Of a stretch of 64,000 bases of DNA, positions 15,499 through 23,941 are shown in pieces. The stretch lies in contig JBDHBX010000005.1 in NCBI GenBank assembly GCA_039592335.1, positions 1 to 64,000 of the forward strand. The letters are read 5' to 3'. This stretch comes from WVYX01 sp039592335. Its GTDB lineage: Bacteria > Gemmatimonadota > Gemmatimonadetes > Gemmatimonadales > GWC2-71-9. The first letter of the stretch is position 1; the number at the start of each line of letters is the position of its first letter. Under the pieces are notes generated by a model. That model was not told the origin of the DNA. It searched no databases and was given only the letters and a program-made list of their open reading frames with translations. Position numbers and translations under genes: made by a program.

Positions 15499-18104
15499 GC
15501 CCGAGGCGCCGCACGCCCGGCACGCCCGGCACGCCCGAAACCCCGCTCATGCAGCAGTACCGAGAGATCAAAGCGCGCCACACCGACGCGATTCTGTTCT
15601 TCCGCATGGGCGACTTCTACGAGATGTTCCTCGACGACGCCAAGCTCGCCGCGCGAGAACTGGGGCTCACGCTCACCAGCCGTAACAGTGGTGCCGCCGC
15701 GGACATTCCCTTGGCAGGTGTGCCGGTCAAGGCCGCCGCCGGGTACTTGCGGCGTTTGGTGGAGCGGGGATATCGCGTGGCGATTTGCGAGCAGGTGGAG
15801 GACCCCAAGCTGGCCAAGGGGGTTGTGCGGCGCGAGGTCGTGGAGACCGTGAGCCCCGGCGCGATCTTCGACGCCGACTGGCTCGACGGCACGCGCAACA
15901 ACTTCCTGGTGGCCGTCTTGCCGGGCGACCCCGCGGGCATGGCTGCGCTCGACCTCTCGACCGGCGAGTTCGTGCTAGAGACGGTCGACCCCACCGATCT
16001 TCCGGCCACGCTCGCGCGGTATGACCCGCGTGAGATCGTGCTGCCCGAGGGCGACGCACTACCGTTTCTCGACGCACAGGTCATGACGACTTCCCGCCAG
16101 GCGTGGGACTTCGAGCCCCAGCAGGCCGAGACCGACGTCGCGAAGCGCTTCGGACTCAGATCGCTGGACGGTCTCGGCCTCATCGACACCGACCGGCCGG
16201 CGCTCGGTGCCGGGGGCGCCCTGCTGCGGTACGCGAGCGAGCTCCAGCCGGGCGGGATGCCCCAGCTCGCGCATCCCACCGTGCGGCGCCCCGGTGTGGC
16301 GATGCCGCTCGACGAGATGACGCGGCGCAACCTCGAGCTCGTGGAGCCGATGCGTCCCGGTGACCCCGGCGGCACGCTGCTCGAGGTGCTCGACCGCACC
16401 GTCACTCCGATGGGCGCGCGCCTCCTGCGCCAGTGGCTGCTGGCACCGTTGCGCGCGGTCGAGCCGATCAGGGCACGCCACGAAGCCGTCGACGTGCTCG
16501 TGCGGGACGAGCGTGGCCGTGAGCGGCTGCGTGACGCACTCGACGGCGTGCGCGACATCGAGCGACTGGCGGGGCGGGCGGCGGCTCACCGAGCCAGCCC
16601 TCGGGATCTCGGCGGGCTACGTGATTCGCTCGGCAAGCTGCCCGACGTGAAGAGCGCCCTTGACGGCCTCACGACCCGGGAAGCCAGCGCCCAACTGGAG
16701 CGCATCGCCGGGGCGTTCGATCTCATGGCGGACCTGTCCGAGCGTCTCGACGACACCCTGGCCGAACGCCCGCCACCCTCGCTGGGTGCTGCCGACGCCG
16801 TCCGCCCAGGCGCTGACGCCGAGCTGGACGAGATCCGCGAGCTGCGGGACGGCGGGAAGCAGTACATCGCCGCGTTGCAGGCGAGCGAACGAGAGCGGAC
16901 GAGTATTCCGTCGCTCAAGGTGGGGTACAACAAGGTCTTCGGGTACTACATCGAGGTCACCAAGGCACACAAGCAGGCTGTTCCCCACGACTACGAGCGG
17001 CGCCAGACGCTCACCAACGCCGAGCGGTACGCCACACCGGAGCTGAAGGAGTACGAGGCCCGGGTGCTGGGAGCCGAAGAGCGGGCGCTGCAGCGCGAGC
17101 GCGAGTTGATCGCCGCGCTGTGCGACCTCGTCGCCGAACGGCTCACGCGACTCCAGCGGGTGGCCCGCATGGTGGCGGAGCTGGATGTCTTCGCCGCCCT
17201 CGCCGAGACCGCCGCGCGAGAGCGTTACGTACGTCCCGCATTGTCCGAAAACATGGAACTCGACCTACGGCAGTCGCGCCACCCGGTCGTCGAGCGCGTG
17301 CTCCCCCCCGGCAAGTTCATTCCCAACGACATCCGACTCGACGACGCCGGCCGCGTGATCTTGCTGACCGGTCCCAACATGGCAGGGAAGTCGACGGTGC
17401 TCCGGCAGACCGGTCTCGCGGTGGTGCTTGCGCAGATGGGGTCGTTCGTACCCGCCGACGAAGCGACCGTGGGCGTCGTGGATCGTGTGTTCACCCGCGT
17501 GGGCGCGAGCGACAGCCTGGGACGGGGTCAATCCACCTTCATGGTGGAGATGAGCGAGACCAGTGCCATCCTGCACGGCGCCACAGAGCGGAGCCTGGTC
17601 CTGCTGGACGAAATCGGCCGTGGCACGGCGACCTACGACGGCGTCGCGATCGCGTGGGCGGTAACCGAGCATCTGCACGACCACGTGGGATGCAAGACGA
17701 TCTTCGCCACGCACTACCACGAGCTCACCCAGCTCACCGAAGAGTTGCAGCACACCCGCAACTTCAACGTCGCCGTGCGGGAGTCGGGCGACGACGTCGT
17801 GTTTCTCCACCGCCTCGAGCCAGGCGGCTCGGATCGCTCCTACGGAATCCACGTGGGCCGACTGGCGGGACTCCCCACAGAGGTCGTCCAACGAGCGTGG
17901 CAGATTCTCACGCTGCTGGAATCCGGACACCACGTTGCCGGAGCCACGCCGCCACCGCTGCCCGACGCGGGCCAGCTGACCCTGTTCGCGCAGGGCCCGC
18001 ACCCGGTGCTCAAGGAGCTGCTGACGCTCGAACCCGAAGCGATGACCCCCTTGGAGGCGCTCAACCGGCTCTCCGAGCTGAAGCGACGCGCCGAGGAACA
18101 GTGA
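15495..18104 (+). CDS. mutS: DNA mismatch repair protein MutS
   Basis: 869 aa, normal length. It starts at GTG 15495 within the GTGA overlap. The mismatch-contacting Phe-x-Glu is FYE (41-43) in FFRMGDFYEMF. Core and clamp domains follow, with GYNKVFGYYIEVTKAH in the clamp region. The ATPase has Walker A GPNMAGKST (about 626-634), STFMVEMSET, Walker B LVLLDEIGRGT, and ATHYHEL. The extreme N-terminus contains three 9-base repeats (15511-15537) encoding TPG units. No MutL is in the window. Confidence 0.97.
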   Translation: MSPRRRTPGTPGTPETPLMQQYREIKARHTDAILFFRMGDFYEMFLDDAKLAARELGLTLTSRNSGAAADIPLAGVPVKAAAGYLRRLVERGYRVAICEQVEDPKLAKGVVRREVVETVSPGAIFDADWLDGTRNNFLVAVLPGDPAGMAALDLSTGEFVLETVDPTDLPATLARYDPREIVLPEGDALPFLDAQVMTTSRQAWDFEPQQAETDVAKRFGLRSLDGLGLIDTDRPALGAGGALLRYASELQPGGMPQLAHPTVRRPGVAMPLDEMTRRNLELVEPMRPGDPGGTLLEVLDRTVTPMGARLLRQWLLAPLRAVEPIRARHEAVDVLVRDERGRERLRDALDGVRDIERLAGRAAAHRASPRDLGGLRDSLGKLPDVKSALDGLTTREASAQLERIAGAFDLMADLSERLDDTLAERPPPSLGAADAVRPGADAELDEIRELRDGGKQYIAALQASERERTSIPSLKVGYNKVFGYYIEVTKAHKQAVPHDYERRQTLTNAERYATPELKEYEARVLGAEERALQRERELIAALCDLVAERLTRLQRVARMVAELDVFAALAETAARERYVRPALSENMELDLRQSRHPVVERVLPPGKFIPNDIRLDDAGRVILLTGPNMAGKSTVLRQTGLAVVLAQMGSFVPADEATVGVVDRVFTRVGASDSLGRGQSTFMVEMSETSAILHGATERSLVLLDEIGRGTATYDGVAIAWAVTEHLHDHVGCKTIFATHYHELTQLTEELQHTRNFNVAVRESGDDVVFLHRLEPGGSDRSYGIHVGRLAGLPTEVVQRAWQILTLLESGHHVAGATPPPLPDAGQLTLFAQGPHPVLKELLTLEPEAMTPLEALNRLSELKRRAEEQ
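15511..15537 (+). repeat. Three tandem 9-base units at the start of mutS
   Basis: GCACGCCCG is repeated exactly three times, encoding a Thr-Pro-Gly run ahead of the conserved mismatch-binding domain. Unit gain or loss would not shift the frame. Confidence 0.8.
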
Positions 18105-18505
18105 TGCGTTACCTGTGGCTTGGAATCGCCTTGCTCGCGGCCTGCAGCCCGGAGGACGCGGCACCGCCGCAGGAAGACCCTGTGGCCAGCTCACGCCGCT
18201 TCGAGGCGCCCGTCGTGACCAACGCCGAGTCGCCCATCGCCTACCCGACGGACCTCTACCGCCAGGGAGTCGAAGGCACGGTGATCCTGCGGATCTTCGT
18301 CGACGAGACGGGCACGGTCGAGCCCGACTCGACGCAGATTGCCGAGGGAAGCGGCTATCCGGAACTCGACGAGGCGGCGCTCGATGGTGTGGCAGCGATG
18401 CGCTTCGCTCCGGCTCGGCGCGACGGCCAGCCGGTCGCGAGTTCGTTTCTGCAGCCGGTGCATTTCAGGCGTCCCGACGGATCCGGGGGAGGAGGTAACC
18501 AGTGA
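18104..18505 (+). CDS. Lipoprotein carrying a TonB C-terminal domain
   Basis: 133 aa from ATG 18104, overlapping the mutS stop by one base (TGATG). A short signal peptide ends in a lipobox (LAAC, Cys14, then Ser15). A TonB/TolA C-terminal fold follows: AYPTDLYRQGVEGTVILRIF, VDETGTVEPDSTQI, LDEAALDGVAAMRFAPARRDG. Normal TonB is held in the inner membrane by a helix and a long Pro-rich spacer; both are missing here. Ser at +2 suggests the outer membrane. The function is unclear. Confidence 0.75.
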   Translation: MRYLWLGIALLAACSPEDAAPPQEDPVASSRRFEAPVVTNAESPIAYPTDLYRQGVEGTVILRIFVDETGTVEPDSTQIAEGSGYPELDEAALDGVAAMRFAPARRDGQPVASSFLQPVHFRRPDGSGGGGNQ

Positions 18506-19890
18506 GTGAACGTCACAAGCGGGCGTATGGGGACGTGCTCGAGACCATCGGGTGGACGCCGCTCATCCGGCTCAACCGGGTGACAGCAGGTATCCGCACA
18601 CCGGTGTACGGCAAGGCAGAGTTCTTCAACCCCGGCGGGTCGGTGAAGGACCGCATCGGCATTGCGATCATCGAGGACGCCGAGCGCCGCGGCGAGCTCA
18701 AGCCGGGGGGCGTGATCGTCGAGGGCACGTCGGGAAACACCGGGGTGGGTCTGGCGCTGGCGGCTGCCCTCAAAGGTTACCGCTGCGTCTTCACGATGCC
18801 CGACAAGATGTCATCCGAGAAGGTGCGGCTCCTCAAGGCCTTCGGGGCCGAGGTGGTCATCACGCCCACGGCCGTGCCGCCCGACCATCCCGACAACTAC
18901 GTCATGAAAGCCAAGGCCATCGCGAAGCAGACACCCAACGCGATCCTCGCGAACCAGTTCTACAATCAGGTCAACCCGGAGGCGCACTACCGCACCACGG
19001 GCCCGGAGATCTGGGAGCAGACGGAGGGGAAGGTCACGCACTTCGTAGGCGGCTCCGGCACCGGCGGCACCCTGAGCGGGGCCGGCCGGTACCTCAAGGA
19101 GCAGAACCCCGACATCAAGATCGTGGTGGGGGAGCCCGAGGGCTCGGTGTACGCCGAGTTCGCCCGCACACAGCAGGTCGCGGAGGGACACCCGTACAAG
19201 GTGGAGGGGATCGGTGGCGACAAGATCCCCGAGACGATGCACTACGACGTGCTCGACGACTTCCAATCCGTGAGCGACCGGGATGCCTTCCAGATGGCAC
19301 GCCGCCTCACGCGCGAGGAGGGACTCCTCGTGGGCGGCTCAACCGGCTTGATCGTGGCCGTGGCGCTGCGGGTCGCGCGGCAGGTGGACGATCCCGACGC
19401 CTGTGTCGTTGCCGTCCTGTGTGACACGGGCGAGCGCTACCTCTCCAAGGTCTTCAACGACGAGTGGCTGCAGGAGAACCAACTCGTCGAGGTGGAGCGC
19501 GTTACCGCGGGCAAGCTCCTGGCGGCCAAGCCCGCCGGCGGCCCGGCGCTCGTGACGGTGGCCCCGGCCCAGACCGTGCGCCAGGCCATCAATCTCATGG
19601 AGACCTACGACATCTCACAGCTTCCGGTCGTCGAGGACGGCGAGAGCGTCGGCTCGCTCGACGAGGGGAGCATCATGGCGCGGGCCATCGCCCACCCGTC
19701 GGTGCTGGAGCAGCCCGTCCGCGAGGTGATGGAGAAACCCTATCCGGTGATCGAGGGCGAGGTGCAACTGGAGCAGTTCTCCGAACTCCTCTCGCGTGAG
19801 ACGCCGGCCGTGCTGGTACGGGAGCAGGGCGAGGTGTCGGGCATCGTCACCCGATACGACGTGCTGCACCACGTCGCCGGCATCCGATAG
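18502..19890 (+). CDS. Cystathionine beta-synthase (PLP enzyme with C-terminal CBS domains)
   Basis: 462 aa, GTG start overlapping the previous stop. The fold-II PLP domain carries the Schiff-base Lys49 in NPGGSVKDR, the substrate loop EGTSGNTG and the phosphate-binding GGSGTGGT. It is followed from about residue 340 by a pair of CBS modules (VRQAINLMETYDISQLPVVE, VSGIVTRYDVLHHV). This layout fits cystathionine beta-synthase, which joins homocysteine and serine. A cysteine synthase activity cannot be excluded. Neighbours are unrelated, so coupling is probably organisational. Confidence 0.87.
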   Translation: MSERHKRAYGDVLETIGWTPLIRLNRVTAGIRTPVYGKAEFFNPGGSVKDRIGIAIIEDAERRGELKPGGVIVEGTSGNTGVGLALAAALKGYRCVFTMPDKMSSEKVRLLKAFGAEVVITPTAVPPDHPDNYVMKAKAIAKQTPNAILANQFYNQVNPEAHYRTTGPEIWEQTEGKVTHFVGGSGTGGTLSGAGRYLKEQNPDIKIVVGEPEGSVYAEFARTQQVAEGHPYKVEGIGGDKIPETMHYDVLDDFQSVSDRDAFQMARRLTREEGLLVGGSTGLIVAVALRVARQVDDPDACVVAVLCDTGERYLSKVFNDEWLQENQLVEVERVTAGKLLAAKPAGGPALVTVAPAQTVRQAINLMETYDISQLPVVEDGESVGSLDEGSIMARAIAHPSVLEQPVREVMEKPYPVIEGEVQLEQFSELLSRETPAVLVREQGEVSGIVTRYDVLHHVAGIR

Positions 19891-19892
19891 CG

Positions 19893-20279
19893 GTGGCGCA
19901 CTTCCTGCTGTCCGCCGAGACGACGTTCTCTGCCGCGCACACCCTGCCGGGCGTAGAGAAGTGCGAGCGGTTTCACGGTCACAACTGGCGGGTGCGCCTC
20001 ACCGTGAGGGCAGAAACCGATTCGCTGGACGAGACCGGGATGGCCGTGGACTTCCGCGTGATCGAGGACGCACTGCGGGAAGCCGTTGTCGACTTCGATC
20101 ACGCCTACCTCAACGAGTTGGAGCCGTTTCGCGAGCGCGCCCCCAGCGCCGAACGCCTCGCGCAGGTCGTCTGCACCCGCTCGACCGAGCGACTCGCACA
20201 GGCGGCGCCGAGTGCTCGTGTGGAAGCCGTGGAGATCTGGGAGACCCCTCACTACCGCGTGATCTACCGACCGGCATGA
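19893..20279 (+). CDS. queD: 6-carboxytetrahydropterin synthase family protein
   Basis: 128 aa, GTG start two bases after the previous stop. Zinc ligands are His16 (SAAHTLPG) and His28/His30 (RFHGHNW), with the catalytic-type Cys24 (VEKCERF) and a conserved WETPHYRV end. QueD makes the pterin intermediate of queuosine and 7-deazaguanine synthesis; close PTPS relatives act in folate or biopterin paths. No other queuosine gene is in the window, so the pathway assignment is by family. It overlaps ddl by ATGA. Confidence 0.85.
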   Translation: MAHFLLSAETTFSAAHTLPGVEKCERFHGHNWRVRLTVRAETDSLDETGMAVDFRVIEDALREAVVDFDHAYLNELEPFRERAPSAERLAQVVCTRSTERLAQAAPSARVEAVEIWETPHYRVIYRPA

Positions 20280-21301
20280 CGCGCGTCGCGGTGCTGACGG
20301 GCGGCTCGACTCCCGAGCGCGACGTGGCGTTGGCCGGCGCCGGCCAAGTCGTGGCCGCCCTGCGTAGCAGGAAGTACGACGTCACGGTCGTGGATACGGT
20401 GGACGGCCCATTGTCGGCCGCAGAAGAAGAGCGGCGCCTCGTGCCGGTAGGTAAGGAGCCACCGACACTCGAGGAACTCGAGCGCCTCGCCGCGCGGGAG
20501 CTGGGTCCGGAACTGGTCGCCCTCGCCGCGCTCAAGACCGCCGCCATCGTATTCCCTGTGTTGCACGGGCGCCAGGGCGAGGGCGGCGAGATGCAGAGCC
20601 TTCTCGAGGAGGCGGAGCTGCCGTACGCAGGGAGCGACCCGAGGGGAAGCAGCCTCGCGATGGACAAGGACGCGGCGAAGCGACGCTTCCGCGATGCGGG
20701 TATGCCGACGCCGGACTGGCATATGTGGCCGGCCGCCGAAGGAGAGGTCGCCGCGCTGGGATTCCCCCTCATCGTCAAGCCGTCGCGCGCGGGCTCCACG
20801 GTGGGCCTCACGGTCGTCGAGCGCGCCGACCAGATTGAGGCGGCCGTGGGGGCGGCACGGCCCTACGACGACGACGTGATGCTCGAGGCGTTTGCCTCAG
20901 GCCGCGAGTTCACCGTCGGCATCCTGGGCGAACAGGCCCTCGCCGTTGGCGAGATCATCCCGTCGCACGCCATCTTCGACTACGAGTGCAAGTACACGCC
21001 CGGGATGACGCAGGAGATCTTCCCGGCAGAGATCCCCCAGGCGCTCGCGGACGAGCTCCGGGTCCTCGCGCTCACCGCACACCGCGCGCTCGAGCTGCGG
21101 GACTTCTCGCGGGTGGACTTCCGGCTCGCAGCGGACGGGACCCCTCACTGCCTCGAGGCCAACACGCTCCCCGGGCTCACGGCCACCAGCCTGCTGCCCC
21201 AATCGGCGGGGGCCATGGGCATCCCGTTCGAGGAGTTGTGCCACCGCATTTGTTGTTTCGTCCTCGAGCGGACCGCAACTCGGAACAAAGCGAGCACGTA
21301 G
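20276..21301 (+). CDS. ddl: D-alanine--D-alanine ligase
   Basis: 341 aa from ATG 20276, overlapping queD. ATP-grasp motifs are clear: N-terminal VAVLTGGSTPERDVAL, VFPVLHGRQGEGGEMQSLLE, FPLIVKPSRAGSTVGL, the middle loop (YECKYTPGMTQEIFPAEIP) and the metal site FRLAADGTPHCLEANTLPGL. It supplies the D-Ala-D-Ala end of the peptidoglycan stem peptide. The N-terminal insertion (about 45-85) is somewhat longer than in E. coli DdlB. Confidence 0.95.
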   Translation: MTRVAVLTGGSTPERDVALAGAGQVVAALRSRKYDVTVVDTVDGPLSAAEEERRLVPVGKEPPTLEELERLAARELGPELVALAALKTAAIVFPVLHGRQGEGGEMQSLLEEAELPYAGSDPRGSSLAMDKDAAKRRFRDAGMPTPDWHMWPAAEGEVAALGFPLIVKPSRAGSTVGLTVVERADQIEAAVGAARPYDDDVMLEAFASGREFTVGILGEQALAVGEIIPSHAIFDYECKYTPGMTQEIFPAEIPQALADELRVLALTAHRALELRDFSRVDFRLAADGTPHCLEANTLPGLTATSLLPQSAGAMGIPFEELCHRICCFVLERTATRNKAST

Positions 21302-21320
21302 GGGATGTAGACGTAGGCAG

Positions 21321-22151
21321 ATGCGTACACGCCCGCTGGTCTCGCTGACCCCGTGGGTCCGGGGTCTCCTCATCGCGAACGCGGTGGTCTGGATCCTCAC
21401 GATCACCCTGTTCACGGGCCCGTGGTTCTACAACCTGTTCGCGTTCGACCCCGCCACGGCTGGCCATCGCTGGTGGGCGTTCGTGACATACATGTTCGTG
21501 CACGCGGGGTTCCTGCACCTCGCCTTCAACATGCTCATGCTCTTCTTCTTCGGCCCGGCCGTCGAGGAGCGCATGGGCGGGACGGCATTTGCCCTTTACT
21601 ACCTGATCTGCGGGCTGGGCGGCGCGGCGTTTTCGTACGCGGTTTCGCTGGTCGCCCCCGTGACGCCGTTCGTGGGCGCCTCGGCCGCCGTGTTCGGTGT
21701 GTCGCTCGCGTTCGCCATGCGCTGGCCCAATGCACCCATCTACATCTTCCCGATCCCCGCGCCCATCAAGGCCAAGTGGCTGGTGGTGTTCCTCGCCACG
21801 ATCAATCTCGCGCTGGCCATTTCCGGGGCAGAGGACGGCGTAGCCCACCTCGCACACCTGGGCGGCTTCCTATTCGGCTTCATTTACGTGCGCAGCGAGG
21901 CAGCGGTGGTGCGGCGCGCAAGGGCCGCCGCCGAGCGACGCAGTCCCGCGCACGTCGTGCCACAGCGACGTCCACAGGAACGGCGCACGCCACAGCCACA
22001 GCCGCAGCCCACGCCCTCCCGGCCCGAAGGAGAGCGCTCCGCCGAGCTGGACCGGGTGCTCGACAAGATCTCGGCGACGGGGATCGAGTCCCTCACTCCC
22101 GAAGAGCGCCGCCTGCTCAATGACATGAGCCGGGATTTGCGCGACCACTAG
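21321..22151 (+). CDS. Rhomboid family intramembrane serine protease
   Basis: 276 aa with about six membrane helices. The catalytic Ser121 lies in GASAAVFG and the catalytic His179 in VAHLAHLGGF. The HAGFLHLAFNMLML segment of helix 2 is present. After the membrane core, a basic, Pro/Gln-rich linker (about 205-238) leads to a short amphipathic tail (LDRVLDKISATGIESLTPEE) that looks like a docking peptide. The substrate is unknown. It is followed after 3 bases by the macro-domain gene. Confidence 0.92.
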   Translation: MRTRPLVSLTPWVRGLLIANAVVWILTITLFTGPWFYNLFAFDPATAGHRWWAFVTYMFVHAGFLHLAFNMLMLFFFGPAVEERMGGTAFALYYLICGLGGAAFSYAVSLVAPVTPFVGASAAVFGVSLAFAMRWPNAPIYIFPIPAPIKAKWLVVFLATINLALAISGAEDGVAHLAHLGGFLFGFIYVRSEAAVVRRARAAAERRSPAHVVPQRRPQERRTPQPQPQPTPSRPEGERSAELDRVLDKISATGIESLTPEERRLLNDMSRDLRDH

Positions 22152-22154
22152 GCC

Positions 22155-22652
22155 GTGACGGCAGCCACCATCACCGTCCGCGAGGGCGACATCACCAGCT
22201 ACGATGGCGACGCCGTGGTCAATGCGGCGAACAACCACCTGCAGCTGGGCGCAGGCGTGGCGGGGGCGATTCGCCGCGCGGCAGGGCCGACCATCCAGGA
22301 GGAATGCGACCGGCATGGGCCCGTTCGAGTAGGCCAGGCGGCCATCACAGGTGCCGGCGACATGGCCGCCCGCTATGTGATCCACGCTGCCGCCATGGGC
22401 GACGCTCCCGTTTCCGCACGTTCCGTCCGCGAGAGCACCGCTGCGAGCCTTGAGTTGGCGGCCCAGCACCAGGTGAAGCGTATCGCCTTTCCGGTATTGG
22501 GCAGCGGCATCGGTGGATTCGACTTCGAGGAAGCGGCCTCGATCATGCGTGACGCCATCCGCGCGTCACCCCACGCCGAGACCCTCGAGGAGATCGTCTT
22601 CTACGGCTTTGGTCCCGAGCGCGCAGCGCTTCTGGAGAAGCTCATGCGGTAA
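22155..22652 (+). CDS. Macro domain protein (ADP-ribose binding or hydrolysis)
   Basis: 165 aa, GTG start. Single macro domain: DITSYDGDAVVNAANNHLQ, GAGVAGAIRRAAGP, YVIHAAAMG and IAFPVLGSGIGGFDFEEAA are the ADP-ribose-binding loops. Related proteins remove ADP-ribose from proteins or deacetylate O-acetyl-ADP-ribose. The NAAN motif and catalytic-loop glycines are intact. It lies 3 bases after the rhomboid gene; the Nudix gene at 11.5 kb could act on the same metabolite, but that link is inference. Confidence 0.88.
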   Translation: MTAATITVREGDITSYDGDAVVNAANNHLQLGAGVAGAIRRAAGPTIQEECDRHGPVRVGQAAITGAGDMAARYVIHAAAMGDAPVSARSVRESTAASLELAAQHQVKRIAFPVLGSGIGGFDFEEAASIMRDAIRASPHAETLEEIVFYGFGPERAALLEKLMR

Positions 22653-22729
22653 CAGCGCACGGAGCGCCGCCCGTTCGAACACGAGGGGTTGTCAGCATTC
22701 GCGGTGCGTCGCAAATTGGTGGCGCCTCC

Positions 22730-23674
22730 ATGCTGATCAACCTCGTTCCGGAATTCCTCGCCGCGCTCGACGCACCGGACCCCTTGGAGGCGTATCGTCG
22801 CTACCTGCGAGACCACTTCCCCGTCCTCTCCGCCTACTGGCACAACTACATCCTCGACCTCGACAGCCCGCATGCCCAGGAGGTCATCGAGCGAACGCTG
22901 ACCGCCGATCGCCGCGACCTGCACGCGCTGCTGGAGCGGCACGACGTCGTTGCCATGGCGGAGCAAACGTTGCAGCGGTGCGAGGAGGTCTTCGAGGTCG
23001 ACCGGCAATTCGACGTGTACCTCATGGTGGGTGTGGGCGGCGCCAACGCGGGCGAGTTGGTGGTAGGCGGACGCGGGATCGCCTTCGTATGTCTCGAGCA
23101 TTTCACGGGCAAGCCCAACCACGAGTCGCTCGGACTGGGGCTCAAGCCTGAGCTGGTACCCCTGTGGATCGCCCACGAGGTCGCGCACACGGTGCGCTAC
23201 ACCTCACCCGACAGCAGCAGCGAGCTCGCCGGCATCGTGGCCGACATGGACGGCTCATACGACTTCTGGGAGACCGGCAGCCGTACCACGCTGCGGGAGC
23301 TCATCGTGAGCGAGGGACTGGCCGTGGCGGCGGCGCGGGCGGTCGTACCCGGCCGCGAGATGTGGGAGTACATGGGCTACGTGCGTCGCCAGTACCGGCG
23401 CATGCGGCAGCTGGAGGCGTTTCTCGCACGCGCTGTCCAGGACGAGATCGACGAGCGGGGCCTGGGTTACCGGCTGCGTTATCTCTCCGGCGGCGTGCCC
23501 GCCGCGCAGCGCCTGGTCCGGGGCAAGGTCGTGCCGGAGCGCTCCGGGTACTACCTGGGCTATCGCATGGTGGAGGCCATCGTTGCCGAACGCGGCATCG
23601 CGCAGGCGCTCAGGGCGAGCGCCGAGGAGTGCCTGGCTTACGAGCAGCGGGCGCGAGGCGTACAGACCGCGTGA
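22730..23674 (+). CDS. HExxH metalloprotease-like protein (DUF2268-type)
   Basis: 314 aa, no signal peptide. A gluzincin-like zinc site is visible: HEVAH (149-153) and a downstream ligand candidate Glu195 in SEGLAVAAAR. Upstream are helical segments (PLEAYRRYLRDHF, HAQEVIERTL) and a beta strand MVGVGGANAGELVVGG. This resembles DUF2268/DUF5700-type predicted Zn peptidases, whose substrates are unknown. Its end overlaps the next small gene by GTGA. The 77 bases before it carry nothing evident. Confidence 0.65.
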   Translation: MLINLVPEFLAALDAPDPLEAYRRYLRDHFPVLSAYWHNYILDLDSPHAQEVIERTLTADRRDLHALLERHDVVAMAEQTLQRCEEVFEVDRQFDVYLMVGVGGANAGELVVGGRGIAFVCLEHFTGKPNHESLGLGLKPELVPLWIAHEVAHTVRYTSPDSSSELAGIVADMDGSYDFWETGSRTTLRELIVSEGLAVAAARAVVPGREMWEYMGYVRRQYRRMRQLEAFLARAVQDEIDERGLGYRLRYLSGGVPAAQRLVRGKVVPERSGYYLGYRMVEAIVAERGIAQALRASAEECLAYEQRARGVQTA

Positions 23675-23904
23675 AGAAGGCGTCGAAGTCCAAGCGCCCG
23701 GCGGCCAAACCCCTGCCGGAGCGCCGCCAGAAGCGGGTGCTCCGCGAGGTCATCGACGAGCTCATCGACCATGTCCGAGAGGTGTCGCGCGGCGCCCCGG
23801 ACAAGGGGCCTTCGGACCTGGAGTACGCCCACGAGCGCCTGCAGTGGCTGGCAGACGAGATCTGGCGGCTCGCGCTGGAGGGGGACGACGACTCGCTGCA
23901 ATAG
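23671..23904 (+). CDS. Small charged helical protein (77 aa), function unknown
   Basis: Starts at GTG 23671, overlapping the HExxH gene stop as GTGA. The N-terminus is strongly basic (KKASKSKRPAAK), followed by an amphipathic helix (RVLREVIDELIDHVREV), a break (GAPDKGPSD), and a second helix with Trp residues (HERLQWLADEIWRLAL). It could be a partner of the preceding metalloprotease-like protein. No family recognised. Confidence 0.6.
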   Translation: MKKASKSKRPAAKPLPERRQKRVLREVIDELIDHVREVSRGAPDKGPSDLEYAHERLQWLADEIWRLALEGDDDSLQ

Positions 23905-23941
23905 GGGTCAGCTCGGCCGGGCTAGCCCCTACTCTGTCTAC

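Noticed and set aside
17120..18103. Long N-terminal extension of the TonB-domain frame
   Set aside because: It runs through mutS in the wrong frame; the lipobox and ATG at 18104 give a clear start.
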